Part shown: positions 1 to 9,900 of the stretch, one piece after another | Numbering within the stretch: the first letter of the stretch is position 1 | How the letters are laid out: each line of letters starts with the position of its first letter | NCBI RefSeq assembly: GCF_963677005.1 | Contig: NZ_OY781616.1 | Location: 3,706,501 to 3,770,500 of the forward strand | DNA length: 64,000 nt | Origin: Maridesulfovibrio sp. | Lineage (GTDB): Bacteria > Desulfobacterota > Desulfovibrionia > Desulfovibrionales > Desulfovibrionaceae | Direction: 5' to 3' | The notes under the pieces: generated by a model | What the model was told of the DNA's origin: nothing | The model's database searches: none | The model's input: only the letters and a program-made list of their open reading frames with translations | Made by a program: the position numbers and the translations under genes

Positions 1-641
1 CCGGCCACTTCCTCCGGGGTTCCCATTCTTTTCATGGGAATCTGCTTTTTAATCTCGTCCACGGGCAGTTCCGCAACCATATCGGTTTCAATGAATCCGG
101 GGGCAACGGCATTTACAAGTATGTTGCGTTTTGCCACTTCCACGGCCAGTGACCTTGTGGCCCCGATCAGTCCGGCCTTGGCGGCGGAATAGTTGGTCTG
201 CCCGGCCACCCCTGTTTCACCGGAGGTGGAGGCGATATTTATTATCCGCCCGGCCCTTTTGCGCAGCATTCGGCTTACCACCGGCTTGGTCACATTGAAG
301 AAACCGTTCAGGTGCACGCTTAGAACACCGTTCCAGTCCCGGCTGTCCATCATCATCATTACCGAATCTTTTGCGAATCCGGCATTGTTGACGACAATGA
401 AAGGCACGTCCTTTTCCAGCAGCGGCGTCAGCCCGTTCTCGACGGCCTGCTCATCCGTCACATCGAATTTGAGCAGGGTACACTCACGGCCGAGTCCGCG
501 TATTTCCGAAGCTGTTTTCTCAGCTCCGGCATCATCGCTGCGGTAATTGAGCCAGATGTCGTAACCGTCCGCAGCAAGCTGGAGGGCTATGGCCGCGCCG
601 ATTCCCTTGCTCGCTCCAGTTATCAGGGCAATTTGGGGCAT
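1..641 (-). CDS. FabG-like short-chain dehydrogenase/reductase (3-oxoacyl-ACP reductase family), 3' end outside window
   Basis: The reading frame runs from an ATG at 641 off the left edge, so the C-terminus is missing. The start of the protein has the NAD(P)-binding TGASKGIG glycine motif at residues 8-15. Further on come NNAG, an active-site serine in an INIAS stretch, the YSAAK catalytic Tyr-Lys pair and the NAVAPG segment, all in normal SDR order. By family it should reduce a 3-oxoacyl thioester or similar ketone with NADPH in the cytosol. An AAGGA stretch lies about 10 bases upstream of the start. The match to FabG-type enzymes is strong, but SDR substrate calls are unreliable and a role in a specialised fatty-acid or polyene pathway cannot be excluded. 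Confidence 0.85.
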   Translation of the reverse strand, partial: MPQIALITGASKGIGAAIALQLAADGYDIWLNYRSDDAGAEKTASEIRGLGRECTLLKFDVTDEQAVENGLTPLLEKDVPFIVVNNAGFAKDSVMMMMDSRDWNGVLSVHLNGFFNVTKPVVSRMLRKRAGRIINIASTSGETGVAGQTNYSAAKAGLIGATRSLAVEVAKRNILVNAVAPGFIETDMVAELPVDEIKKQIPMKRMGTPEEVA

Positions 642-801
642 ATGTTATGAATCCTTCTGCGGAGTTCTGCCTGAGGGCGGTTGCGTTGTCCTTTTGCCGG
701 AAGATTAGACATCATGCGTTTGCTGAAAGTGGAAAGATCCGCACAGGGGAACGCATTTTCAGTTCATTCCGGTAAGGAGGCTGCAAAAGGGCTGGGAGTC
801 T

Positions 802-972
802 TTAAATGGAATCTTCTTCGGAAGTTCTGCCTTCCTTATAGCCTTTGTGGAATTCTCCCGGCATTTCCTTTACTTCCTTGACCGCTTTTCCGGTTGCTTC
901 CCCCATCTTTGCACAGCCGAGCGAAGAGAAGGTGAGCATGGCCACTATGAGGACCGCGATAATTCTGGACAT
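802..972 (-). CDS. Small predicted lipoprotein (56 aa)
   Basis: The ATG at 972 is preceded by a strong GGAGG ribosome site. The longer frame reaching back to 1071 has no such site and would overlap the next gene. Residues 4-19 are hydrophobic and end in a lipobox-like SSLGC with the cysteine at residue 20, as in signal-peptidase II substrates. The mature part is only about 37 residues, lysine- and glutamate-rich, and resembles small entericidin-like lipoproteins, though I cannot name a family. It probably sits on the inner or outer membrane. It lies about 95 bases downstream of the diguanylate cyclase gene on the same strand and may share its transcript. Confidence 0.65.
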   Translation of the reverse strand: MSRIIAVLIVAMLTFSSLGCAKMGEATGKAVKEVKEMPGEFHKGYKEGRTSEEDSI

Positions 973-1067
973 TTTGTTTCCTCCGAAAAATTTTTTCTTT
1001 ATGCTAAATAACTTCGGTAAAAGTGAAAAGTCAACCTGTGCACCTGTCTGTACCGGGAGTTGTGAGG

Positions 1068-2555
1068 TCACTCCAGTCCGCAGCCGGTGCGGGAGATCAC
1101 TCGGTTCCTGCCTTTGCGCTTGGCATCGTAAAGGGCAAGGTCCGCTGCCTCTATGAGTCTGGCCGGGGTGGTCAGCTGGCCTTCGTTGGTAGCAATTCCA
1201 ACGCTGATGGTCATCAGATATTCTGCTCCGTTCAGTCCAAACGGAGTGGATTTGATTTCAGCTCTGATTCTATCACCTATGCGGCTTGCAGTCTCCGTAT
1301 CCGTGTCAGGAAGAATAAGGGCGAATTCATCTCCGCCTATCCTGGCGAGGACATCGTTCTTGCGTAAAACCTTTTCACAGTTTCTGGCCAGATGAAGGAG
1401 TCCTTTGTCCCCCACCAGGTGGCCGTGGGTATCGTTGATGGTCTTGAAATGGTCGATATCGAAGATGATTACCGAAAAGGTGCTGCCTTCGTTTACGGAT
1501 GAATCAATCTGTTCAAGCAGTTTGTACTCGAACATGCGTCTGTTGGTTACCCCGGTCAGCGGGTCGGTGACGGCTTCCTTGCGCAGACGTTCCTCTTCCT
1601 GCTTGCGTTTCCTGATGTCTATGGCAATGCCGGCGAATTGCTCCGGGCGTTTTTCACTGTTCATGCGCAGGTTGCCGATAAGTTCCACCCAGCGCAGGTC
1701 TCCGCAGTCGGTGTAAAGACGCATGTCGTACCGGAAAATTCTTTTCCTGTCCCCGGCCATGTACTCTTTGGCCTTTCTGATCAGTCCTTTGCGATCATCA
1801 GGATGTATAAGCTTCAGTCCGTTGTGCAGCGAAAGGCGGATGTTGTCCGTGGGCATGGGCACGGAATAAAGGGCTTCAGGAGAACACCATATCTGCCCGG
1901 TCTTGAAGTCCAATTCCCATATGCTGCTGTCTGTGAGTTGTTTCAGGATTTCAAACTGTTTGCGCTTGGCGCTCAGACGGTCCCGGAGAACCGCGTTTGA
2001 AATAAGGTATCCTGCCGTTCGCAACAGTGCTATTTCCACATCGGACCAGTCGTATGTTCTCTCACAGTCGTCAAACCCCAGGGTTCCCCACCACTGGTCC
2101 TCGACCATTACCGGAATGGTCAGCATTGATTTGATTTTCTGTACTTCCTGAGAGTCTCGCAACCAGCCTTCCGGAAGGGTTTCCGTAATCGTCTTCTGCC
2201 ATTCCCCCCTCATTCTGCTGTGTATCAGATCCCTGTATTCCGGGCGGTCTATGGGATTTGTGGACATGCTGAACATCGGCATGCCCAGCTGTTTGTATTT
2301 CGGTTTGGCGGCCCATTCAAAGGTATAGTTCTGGGTGATGTGGGTGGCGGTCACCTTTATGGTCTGGAATATCCATACCCTGCTTACCCCGGTAGCCTTA
2401 CCCAGCGCGGCCAGCAGGTCGTTGACCCCTTCCGGCCAGCCTTTGCCGGAAGTAAGTTCTTCCGCGCTGCGGGCTATGGCCGAAAGCAGGGCCGCATTCG
2501 AACCGTTTTCGTATGAATTTCCCAGATTATGAAAATTTCCCGTATTAATTGCCAT
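1068..2555 (-). CDS. GAF-PAS-GGDEF diguanylate cyclase (495 aa)
   Basis: This is a sensor protein that should make cyclic di-GMP from GTP. The N-terminal part (about residues 25-195) looks like a GAF domain. Residues about 200-320 form a PAS domain with a PAC-like end. The C-terminal part is a full GGDEF domain. The catalytic GGDEF signature is intact at residues 407-411, and an RKND product-inhibition site (RxxD) sits five residues before it at 398-401, so activity and feedback inhibition both look possible. No transmembrane segment or EAL domain is visible, so it should be cytosolic and respond to an internal ligand through the GAF or PAS domain. It is transcribed away from the DsrE-like gene. 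Confidence 0.9.
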   Translation of the reverse strand: MAINTGNFHNLGNSYENGSNAALLSAIARSAEELTSGKGWPEGVNDLLAALGKATGVSRVWIFQTIKVTATHITQNYTFEWAAKPKYKQLGMPMFSMSTNPIDRPEYRDLIHSRMRGEWQKTITETLPEGWLRDSQEVQKIKSMLTIPVMVEDQWWGTLGFDDCERTYDWSDVEIALLRTAGYLISNAVLRDRLSAKRKQFEILKQLTDSSIWELDFKTGQIWCSPEALYSVPMPTDNIRLSLHNGLKLIHPDDRKGLIRKAKEYMAGDRKRIFRYDMRLYTDCGDLRWVELIGNLRMNSEKRPEQFAGIAIDIRKRKQEEERLRKEAVTDPLTGVTNRRMFEYKLLEQIDSSVNEGSTFSVIIFDIDHFKTINDTHGHLVGDKGLLHLARNCEKVLRKNDVLARIGGDEFALILPDTDTETASRIGDRIRAEIKSTPFGLNGAEYLMTISVGIATNEGQLTTPARLIEAADLALYDAKRKGRNRVISRTGCGLE

Positions 2556-2648
2556 GGCTAAACGGTATTTATGTTTACTGCAAAGTCAATCGCAGGTAGG
2601 AAAATAAAGTTATTGTTCTGCATTTAGAATTTCAACCCGGAGTTCATT

Positions 2649-2990
2649 ATGTACTGTTTATACGCATTCAACGGTGAGCTTATGTGTTTTGTTCATGTCC
2701 TGCTCAACGGACTGGATATGGCGGAGAAGGGGATGAAAGTCTCCATTGTTCTTGAAGGGGCTGCTGTGACCCTTGTTCCGGAACTTGAAAAGGAAACGTG
2801 TCCGTTTAACAAACTATACAGAAAAGCGCGGGAGCAGGGACTTATCGATGGCGCCTGCAAGGCCTGTTCGGTGAAGCTCAAGGTGAAGGAAGAGATTGAG
2901 AAGGCCGGTATTGCGTTGATAGGCGAGATGTCCGGCCACCCGGCAATGTCTGATTATATCGGCAGGGGGTATAAGATAATCACCTTTTGA
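2649..2990 (+). CDS. DsrE/DsrF-like small protein (113 aa)
   Basis: A short cytosolic protein of the DsrE-like fold. It has a hydrophobic beta strand, a helix containing the early cysteine, and a cysteine pair in the middle (ACKACS around residues 75-80) followed by a glycine-rich C-terminal strand. Members of this family include sulfur-transfer proteins of the TusBCD/DsrEFH type and many uncharacterised proteins. The internal CxxC-like pair is compatible with sulfur or redox chemistry but does not prove it. The ATG at 2649 has a GGAG site seven bases upstream. The gene stands alone, divergent from the diguanylate cyclase gene. Confidence 0.7.
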   Translation: MYCLYAFNGELMCFVHVLLNGLDMAEKGMKVSIVLEGAAVTLVPELEKETCPFNKLYRKAREQGLIDGACKACSVKLKVKEEIEKAGIALIGEMSGHPAMSDYIGRGYKIITF

Positions 2991-3066
2991 TTGTCAAAGC
3001 CTATTCTTATGTCTGCGGCAGAGAGCTTTTTCCCGGTTTGCATGTTTCAACTGCAGACATCAAAAA

Positions 3067-3094
3067 GCCGCATCCGAAATTTTTCGGATGCGGC
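3067..3094 (-). terminator. Hairpin terminator for the 3116-3391 gene
   Basis: A perfect inverted repeat with 13-base arms (GCCGCATCCGAAA and its complement) around a 2-base loop. Read on the minus strand it is followed directly by a T-run (TTTTT), the form of an intrinsic terminator. It lies just past the stop codon of the minus-strand gene. On the plus strand there is no T-run, so it is not a clear terminator for the DsrE-like gene. Confidence 0.8.
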
Positions 3095-3115
3095 CTGCGA
3101 AATTGCGTGTGCCGG

Positions 3116-3391
3116 TTACCAGCGGTCTTCGTTTTCGTACTGCCAGCCGGACTCCTCCGGTTCAATGTCCCGAATCTTGATGAAATACCCGTCGTCGGTT
3201 TCGGTGATAAGTACATCGGCCCGAACCCAGCGGTCCATATATTCCTCCAGTTGGGAAGAGTTTGTTCCGGGTTCCACGATGTATTCTTCTTCGTTATCGA
3301 CCATTATCGCGTACCGGTAGTTTTCATCATCTTCATCGGTATAGGGAATTACCTGGCCGTATATGGTTTCTTCAAATTCCTCGTTTGACAC
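3116..3391 (-). CDS. Small acidic hypothetical protein (91 aa)
   Basis: Not recognised. The protein is strongly acidic, with Glu/Asp clusters at both ends, and has alternating hydrophobic residues in the middle that look like a small beta-rich fold. It has no signal peptide, membrane segment or cysteine pair. It follows the GNAT acetyltransferase gene on the same strand with a gap of about 30 bases and ends at a strong terminator, so the two genes are probably one transcript. Coding is supported by the spacing and the terminator, not by a known domain. Confidence 0.65.
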   Translation of the reverse strand: MSNEEFEETIYGQVIPYTDEDDENYRYAIMVDNEEEYIVEPGTNSSQLEEYMDRWVRADVLITETDDGYFIKIRDIEPEESGWQYENEDRW

Positions 3392-3423
3392 TCTTCTTCT
3401 CCATTATAAAAATTGCCTGGCCG

Positions 3424-3972
3424 TCAGGATATTTTTCTCGCGTATACCGCATTGCCTTTTTCAGGGATGAAGAAGCGGTAGTGGCGGGTCTGCCGCACAT
3501 ACCCCAGAGATTCGAAAAAGTTTCTGGCCGCATCGTGGTTTCTGTTTTCGGAAACCTCGCAGAATATGGTATCTCCCCCGGCTGCCGCAACCTGTCTTGA
3601 AACTTCGTCAATAACGGCTGATCCGATGCCGATTTCCCTGAACTCCTCGTCCACTGCCAGCAGATAGAGTTCGAAACATCCTTCCTCGCCGGGGATGCCG
3701 CCGTAGCAGGCAAATCCGGCCAGCGGTTCCTCATCGCCGTTTACGGCCCGGGCCTTTATGAACACGCTGTACGGTTCGTCGTCGTTATAGGCTTCTTCCC
3801 ACACGGACTGTTCCAGCATGGACATCTTGTCCTGGGTCAGACACTGGCAGTTTGTCGCCAGTTCGAGAATTTCATCGGCATCCTCGGGTTTGAGTCCCAG
3901 GCTTAGTTTAAGCTGTATTTCCGGCTCAAAGGAGCCTTCGTTGTCCATTTCTTCCGTACTTTCTGAATACAT
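3424..3972 (-). CDS. GNAT-family N-acetyltransferase (182 aa)
   Basis: A GNAT-fold acyltransferase that should move an acetyl group from acetyl-CoA to an amine. The core is visible from about residue 75 on. A beta strand ending in LYLLAVDEEFRE is followed by the pyrophosphate-binding loop of the RxxGIGSA type around residues 130-137. After that comes a C-terminal NFFESLGY motif typical of the family. The N-terminal 60 residues are acidic and specific to this protein. The substrate cannot be inferred. It lies 36 kb from the pseudaminic acid genes and there is no reason to take it as the missing PseH. Confidence 0.75.
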   Translation of the reverse strand: MYSESTEEMDNEGSFEPEIQLKLSLGLKPEDADEILELATNCQCLTQDKMSMLEQSVWEEAYNDDEPYSVFIKARAVNGDEEPLAGFACYGGIPGEEGCFELYLLAVDEEFREIGIGSAVIDEVSRQVAAAGGDTIFCEVSENRNHDAARNFFESLGYVRQTRHYRFFIPEKGNAVYARKIS

Positions 3973-4278
3973 TTTGTAAATCCTCTCTTGATTGTATCAG
4001 ATAGGTGCAATCGCAATAGAGAATAAAAGCATACGGCGTGCCATAGATAACATGTTGTAAATAAAGTGTTTATTTGTGGTTTTGAATGGGTTTGAGAACT
4101 GCTGGTTCCGGTTTTGAATAAAAAGATGGTTCTTCAGAGCTGTTTATGGAAGATAAATGGGTAAAAAACGGCCATATGAAGCTGAAAACAGGGCTTACAG
4201 AGGAAAAAGGGGAACCGGCTCGTTTGGGAATTCTATGTTCCTGTTTTTTTTGAATGTCGGAACTTTAAGTTCTGTTTT
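3973..4278. other. Intergenic stretch of 306 bases, AT-rich, one short palindrome
   Basis: Lies between the starts of the GNAT gene and the end of the sigma54 regulator gene. It contains an AAATAAA/TTTATTT inverted repeat with a 3-base loop at 4059-4075, which could be an operator or a weak terminator. No convincing open frame was seen. The frame beginning at 4157 runs into the regulator gene on the other strand and has no ribosome site. Confidence 0.5.
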
Positions 4279-5664
4279 TTATTTGAACAATTTTTTATCG
4301 AGTCCATGTTTATGCATAAGTTTGTTCAACTGCCTAGTGGTTATTCCCGCCTTTGAAGCGGCAGGACTTATGCGTCCGCCGGTCGAGGTCAGGAGGCGGG
4401 TAAGATAATCAAGCTCGAAGGATTCTATGGCCGCCTGTCTGGCCGGGCCGAGGGGCATTTCCGTATCTGTATGATGACGCGGTGCGGCATCCGTGAAAAA
4501 TTCAACGGGGAAACTGGCTCTGGTGAGCTGGCTGCCTGTCTCAAGGATGCAGGCCCTTTCAATGACGTTTTCCAGTTCGCGCACATTGCCCGGCCAGTCG
4601 TATTCCATGAAGGCATCCAGAACTTCCGGGGAAATGGAGTCGACATTTTTATTGAGATCGGTGTTGAAGCTGGAGATGAACACTCTGGAAAGGTGCAGGA
4701 TATCTTCCTTGCGATCCCGCAGGGGCGGCAGGACAATGGGAAAAACATTCAGGCGGTAGAAGAGGTCCTGACGGAATTTGCCGTCGGCGCACATTCTGCC
4801 GAGGTCTTCATTGGTGGCGGCTATGACCCGCACATTAAGTGGGATGGCCGATTCCCCTCCTATGCGCTGGACCTGCCTTTCCTGCAGCACGTTGAGCAGT
4901 TTTATCTGGACTGCGGAGCTTATGGTGCCGATTTCATCAAGAAAAATTGTGCCTGAGTCGGCCAGTTCGAACTTGCCTATCTTGCGTTTGATGGCTCCGG
5001 TGAAAGATCCTTTCTCGTGGCCGAAAAGTTCGCTTTCCACCAGTGAATCCGGGATTGCCCCGCAGTGGACGTTGATGAAAGTCTTTTTCCTGCGTCCGCT
5101 GTGCGCGTGGATGAGTCTGGCGATGAGGCTTTTTCCGGTGCCTGTTTCCCCGGAAAGGAGTACCGTGGTTCCCGTGTCCGCCACCTGACGGACCTTGCGC
5201 AGGACTTCCTGCATGGTCCTGCTTTTGGTGTTGACCACATCCTTGTATTCATCTCCCCAGAACTGGTCGCGCAGGTAATCCAGTTCGGAATGGCGGATGT
5301 CGGCCTGCCTGGCCTTTTCTATGACCAGTTCCAGTTCTTCCCGGCCCACGGGCAGGGTCAGGTAATCGAAGGCTCCGGCCTTGACCGCTTCAACTGCTTT
5401 TTGCGACTGGTCGCTGCCCGCGAGGACAACTACTGAAGCCGATGGAAATTTGCTGTACAGGTCGTTCAGGGCCCGGTCCACGGATTGCGAATTGCCGAGC
5501 AGGGAATTCAGGTCCACGACAACGGTATCTACCGCGGAACGTTCTTCACTGGGAATTTCCGGTATTCTCTCGGATTTTTCCACCCGCGCGCGTCCAGACT
5601 GCAGCTTGTCGGCGACACTGGAAAGTTTGTCGCGGGTGCCGGTTATGACGAAGATTTTACGCAC
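4279..5664 (-). CDS. Sigma54-dependent response-regulator-like transcription activator (461 aa)
   Basis: NtrC-type activator with three parts: a receiver-like domain (about 1-120), an AAA+ sigma54-interaction domain (about 145-380) and a C-terminal Fis-type helix-turn-helix. Walker A GETGTGKS is at residues 172-179, Walker B FLDEI at about 241-245, and the sigma54-contact loop reads GSFTGA (219-224) instead of GAFTGA. The receiver is degenerate: an aspartate (D51) is present, but the conserved Lys-Pro of strand five is LTLPV and the acidic pair near the N-terminus is missing, so normal phospho-switching is doubtful. The GTG start at 5664 has a GAGGAG site. It is divergent from the RND pump, a likely but unproven target. 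Confidence 0.9.
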   Translation of the reverse strand: MRKIFVITGTRDKLSSVADKLQSGRARVEKSERIPEIPSEERSAVDTVVVDLNSLLGNSQSVDRALNDLYSKFPSASVVVLAGSDQSQKAVEAVKAGAFDYLTLPVGREELELVIEKARQADIRHSELDYLRDQFWGDEYKDVVNTKSRTMQEVLRKVRQVADTGTTVLLSGETGTGKSLIARLIHAHSGRRKKTFINVHCGAIPDSLVESELFGHEKGSFTGAIKRKIGKFELADSGTIFLDEIGTISSAVQIKLLNVLQERQVQRIGGESAIPLNVRVIAATNEDLGRMCADGKFRQDLFYRLNVFPIVLPPLRDRKEDILHLSRVFISSFNTDLNKNVDSISPEVLDAFMEYDWPGNVRELENVIERACILETGSQLTRASFPVEFFTDAAPRHHTDTEMPLGPARQAAIESFELDYLTRLLTSTGGRISPAASKAGITTRQLNKLMHKHGLDKKLFK

Positions 5665-5683
5665 GATTTTCTCCTCGTTTCAG

Positions 5684-5711
5684 AAGATACTTTTTTGCCT
5701 GTGAGGGTCAA
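5684..5711 (-). promoter_or_regulatory. Candidate sigma70 promoter of the sigma54-type regulator gene
   Basis: On the minus strand TTGACC and TATCTT are 16 bases apart, ending about 20 bases before the GTG start. Match to consensus is moderate. Confidence 0.35.
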
Positions 5712-5752
5712 TATAAAATATGCGGAGAGAAACCCGGGTAATTCGAATGTAA

Positions 5753-5792
5753 TTGAAATGAGGGGCTAAGAAGGGTATAATTACGGTGTAAT
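5753..5792 (+). promoter_or_regulatory. Sigma70 promoter with overlapping inverted repeat for the RND operon
   Basis: TTGAAA (5753-5758) and a perfect TATAAT (5776-5781) are separated by exactly 17 bases. A short inverted repeat, ATTAC-GGT-GTAAT, covers 5780-5792 and so overlaps the -10 end and the expected transcription start. That is where a repressor would bind. The start codon of the membrane fusion protein follows at 5807. Confidence 0.65.
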
Positions 5793-5806
5793 CAACGGAG
5801 TTTTTC

Positions 5807-6964
5807 ATGACCAGAAAATGTATTTTAGTGGCAATGCTCGGTGCGGCGGTAACCCTGCTCGTGCTCTGGTTTTCAGGCGCGTTCAGTCCCGGACTGATTG
5901 ACAAGGGCCGGATTGTACCCACCCGCAGCCGGAATTCTCCGGAGAAGGTTGTGACCTCCAGAACGGAGGTTGTCCCTGTTGTTTACGAGGCGGTGGGCAC
6001 GGTAAGACCGGAAACCGAGGCTTCCATCGAGGCGCAGGTCACCGGCAAGGTCCGAGAGGTTCTGGTCCGTGCCGGACAGCGTGTGCATAAGGGCGACAGG
6101 CTTATAGTTCTGGATGGCCGGGAATTCAGTGCCCGTCTGGAGCGGGCCCGGCAGGGTCTTAAGTCTGCGGAAGCCGTCAGAAGGCAGGCCGGGGAGGCCG
6201 TGAATGCCGCCCGTGCGGATGCCGATACCGCAACGGCCACCTGGAAGCGCATGAAAAAGCTTTACGAAGACAAGGTCGCCACCCGCGATGAAATGGACCG
6301 GGTGGAGGCTGCGTACCTCAAGGGCAGGGCCGGTCTGGCTCAGGCGCGGGACGGGCTTGAGGCTGCCGATGCCGGAGTTCGTCAGGCCCGGAAATCTGTG
6401 GAGGAGGCGGAAATAAATCTCGGCTACACCACCATAACCGCCCCTGCTGACGGGGAGGTGGCCAAGCGTATGGTCGAGCCCGGCGATCTGGCTTTTCCCG
6501 GCAAGAGCCTGATGCTGATCCAGACCGGGGGCTCCTTGCGGCTTGAAGCTCTGGTGCGCGAGGGAGTCATCGGGCGAGTGCGGACCGGGCAGAAACTTGA
6601 TCTGGTGATTCAGGCTCTGGGGGAGCGCACTTCCGGAACAGTCGAGGAAGTTGTGCCCTCGGCCGATCCGCTGACCCGCACTTTTCTGGTCAAGGTCGGG
6701 GTGGACCCGCTGCCGGGGCTGTATCCGGGCATGTTCGGACGGTTGCTGATTCCTCTGCGCGAAAAAAAGATTGTTCTGGTTCCCGCAGAGGCTGTTTCCC
6801 GCATCGGGCAGCTTGATACCGTGCTGGTCAAAAATGGTGATCTCTGGGCACCGGTCTATGTGCGTACCGGAAAAGAGTACGGAGACAGCATTGAAATCAT
6901 TTCCGGTCTCGGAGGAAATGAAACAGTCGGTGTAGGTGTTCCGGGGGCCGGGGGAGAGCGATGA
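5807..6964 (+). CDS. RND efflux pump periplasmic adaptor (membrane fusion protein, 385 aa)
   Basis: Links the inner-membrane RND pump to an outer-membrane channel. A single hydrophobic anchor lies at about residues 5-25. It is followed by a lipoyl/barrel-sandwich half, a long alanine- and arginine-rich coiled-coil hairpin (about 105-195), the second lipoyl half, and beta-barrel and membrane-proximal domains. This is the HlyD/AcrA layout and a normal length. The ATG has a GGAG site. Its stop overlaps the start of the pump gene by four bases, so the two are translationally coupled. No outer-membrane channel gene follows, so TolC must be encoded elsewhere. Confidence 0.92.
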   Translation: MTRKCILVAMLGAAVTLLVLWFSGAFSPGLIDKGRIVPTRSRNSPEKVVTSRTEVVPVVYEAVGTVRPETEASIEAQVTGKVREVLVRAGQRVHKGDRLIVLDGREFSARLERARQGLKSAEAVRRQAGEAVNAARADADTATATWKRMKKLYEDKVATRDEMDRVEAAYLKGRAGLAQARDGLEAADAGVRQARKSVEEAEINLGYTTITAPADGEVAKRMVEPGDLAFPGKSLMLIQTGGSLRLEALVREGVIGRVRTGQKLDLVIQALGERTSGTVEEVVPSADPLTRTFLVKVGVDPLPGLYPGMFGRLLIPLREKKIVLVPAEAVSRIGQLDTVLVKNGDLWAPVYVRTGKEYGDSIEIISGLGGNETVGVGVPGAGGER

Positions 6965-9900
6965 GCATGGATGAAACCGGACGCCCCGGAGGATTTATTG
7001 CCTCAGCTGTGGATTTTTTTCTCCATTCCAAGCTGACGCCGATTCTGGTTGCCGCGGCCCTGCTGCTTGGCCTTGCCGCAGTGCAGCTCACCCCGCGCGA
7101 GGAAGAACCGCAGATAGTGGTTCCCATGGCCGATATAGTGGTGCAGGCGCCCGGTGCCGGAGCGGAGGAAGTGGAAAAACTCATCACCACACCGCTTGAA
7201 CGCATCCTCTGGCAGATAGACGGGGTGGAATATGTTTATTCCATTTCCCGGAGGGACTCCGCTCAGGTGACGGTGCGGTTCTATGTGGGTGAGGACCGTG
7301 AGAATTCGCTGGTCAAACTGCATAACGCCATTACCAAGAATACCGATCTGGCTCCGCGCATTGCTTCCGGGTGGGTGGTCCGGCCTGTGGAGATAGACGA
7401 TGTCCCGATCGTGAACCTGACCCTTTATCCTGCACCCGGACGCGACGATATTTCCGATTTCGAACTTCGCCGGGTGGCGGAGGAACTCTCGCGGCGGCTG
7501 GCCGAGGTTGAGGACTTGTCCCGCGTATCCCTTGTTTCCGGCCGATCCCGCGAGGTCCGGGTGGAGCTCATGCCCGAACGCATGGCCGGATTCAACATCT
7601 CGCCGCTGGAAATAGCTTCGGCCCTTGAGGGTGCGGACCAGTCCGCAGTGGCCGGGTCGGTTCTTTCCGGTAATCGCGAGATAACGGTTGCGGCCAATTC
7701 GTTCCTGGAAAGCGCGGACGATGTGCGCGATCTGATTGTCGGAGTGTTCAATTCGCGTCCGGTCTACCTGCGCGATGTCGCCGAGGTGAGTGACGGTCCC
7801 GAGGAACCTGATTCATATTCGCGTATCGGTTTTTCCCGGTTGTATCTGACCGGAATGGGGATGGATGCCGAACAGCCTTCCCGCCCTGCCGTGACCATAG
7901 CCCTCTCCAAGAAAAAGGGAACCAACGCGGTCAAGGTGGCCGGAGCCGTGCTGGAACGTATGGATCAGTTGCGCAGGACCGTGCTGCCGGACGGCATAGA
8001 GGTGGCGGTGACCAGAAACTACGGGGAAACCGCCGATTCCAAGGTCAGCGATCTGCTCGGTTCTCTGGGCTTTGCAGTGCTTACCGTGGTCATTCTGCTG
8101 GCTTTGACTCTGGGCTGGCGCGAAGCTTTCGTGGTCGCTCTGGCGGTGCCGGTCAGTTTTTCCCTGGCTCTTTTTGTGAATTACATGTTCGGGTACACCA
8201 TCAACCGGGTGACCCTTTTCGCTCTGATTCTCTCGCTGGGGCTGGTGGTCGATGACCCGATCACCAACGTGGACAACATCCAGCGGCACATCCTGATGAG
8301 AAAGAAGAAACCGGACCTTGCAACTCTGGACGCCGTTTCCGAAGTGCTTCCGCCGGTTATCATGTCCACTCTGGCGATTATCGTCTGTTTCGTGCCATTG
8401 TTTTTCATAACCGGTATGATGGGCCCGTACATGGCCCCGATGGCGGCCAACGTGCCTTTGACCGTGACTTTTTCCACGGTCTGCGCCCTGACCATTGTTC
8501 CGTGGCTGGCTTTCCGGCTGCTGAAGGATCTGAAGCCCGCGCAGAAGTCTTCCGCCGGAAGCGGGCCCGGACGGGTGGAGCGTTTTTATTCGGCAGTGAT
8601 AAGTCCATTTCTGGAATCCGGCCTTCGGCGCTGGATGCTGGTCGGTGTGATCATGGCCGGACTGCTTTTTTCCGTGGCTCTTGCTGGTTTCAGGCTCGTG
8701 CCGCTCAAGATGCTGCCCTTTGACAACAAGAACGAGTTTCAGATTGTCATCGACATGGACGAGGGGACCCCGCTGGAAAAGACCGACCGCGTTGTACGCG
8801 AGTTTGAGGAAGTCCTGCGATCCGTTCCGGAGGTCACCGATTTCGTCACTTATGCCGGAGAGCCGTCACCCATGGATTTCAACGGGCTGGTGCGTCACTA
8901 TTACTGGCGCAAGGGCGGAAACATGGCCGATATCCGGGTGAATCTGGCCGACAAGTCCCTGCGCCGGGAGCAGAGCCATGCCATTGTGCTGCGGCTGCGG
9001 CGTGAACTGGAAGATGTCGCCGCCCGGAACGGGGCGGAGATAAAGATTGTCGAATCCCCTCCGGGGCCGCCGGTTATCTCCACCGTGACCACCGAGGTCT
9101 ACGGGGCCGAGGACCGTCCGTATTCCGCCCTGATCGAAGGGGCCGGGCAGATCGTCGGGATGATGCGTGACGAACCGGGCGTTGTCGATATCGATACTTC
9201 CACCGAAGCGGACCGGGTCATGGTTGATTTCGTGCTGGACAAGGAAAAGGCGGGGCTGCACGGCGTAAGTGCCCGTGAGGTTGTCAGCACCCTGCAGATG
9301 GCCCTTTCCGGCGCTGTCCCGGCCACAGTGCATGTACCGGGCGAACGCAATCCGCTTCCGGTAAAGCTTATCCTGCCGCTGGTGCGCCGGGCGGATGTTT
9401 CGGCTCTTTCCCAGCTTAAGGTTCGGACTTCCGACGGACGAAATGTTCCGCTGGCCGAACTGGGCAGAATAGTGGAGATAAAACAGGATCAGCCCATCTA
9501 TCATAAAAATCTTAAACGGGTGGTTTACGTCTTTGCGGAAATGGCCGGAAGGGCTCCGGGAGAGGCTGTCCTTGATCTGCAGTCGGGATTAAAGAAGGAC
9601 CCGCTGCCGCCTTTCGTCTGGGCCGATTGGGCCGGGGAAGGGGAGTGGAAGATCACCCTTGATGTGTTTCGCGACCTCGGGCTTGCATTCGGTGCGGCAC
9701 TGCTTGGAATTTACATCCTGCTGGTTGTGGAGACCGGTTCTTTCGGCATGCCCCTGCTGATAATGTCAGCCATTCCTCTGACCCTGCTGGGCATTATGCC
9801 GGGTTTCTGGCTGCTCAATCTTGTGGGGGCCGGAGAAGTGCAGGGATTGGTCGGAGGACCGCTGCCCGATCCGGTATTCTTTACCGCCACGGCCATGATA

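Noticed and set aside
3424..3972. Considered as the missing PseH
   Set aside because: It is 36 kb from the pseudaminic genes, sits in an unrelated two-gene unit, and has no feature specific to PseH.
4157..4408. 83-codon open frame on the plus strand
   Set aside because: Runs into the 3' end of the sigma54 regulator and has no ribosome site.
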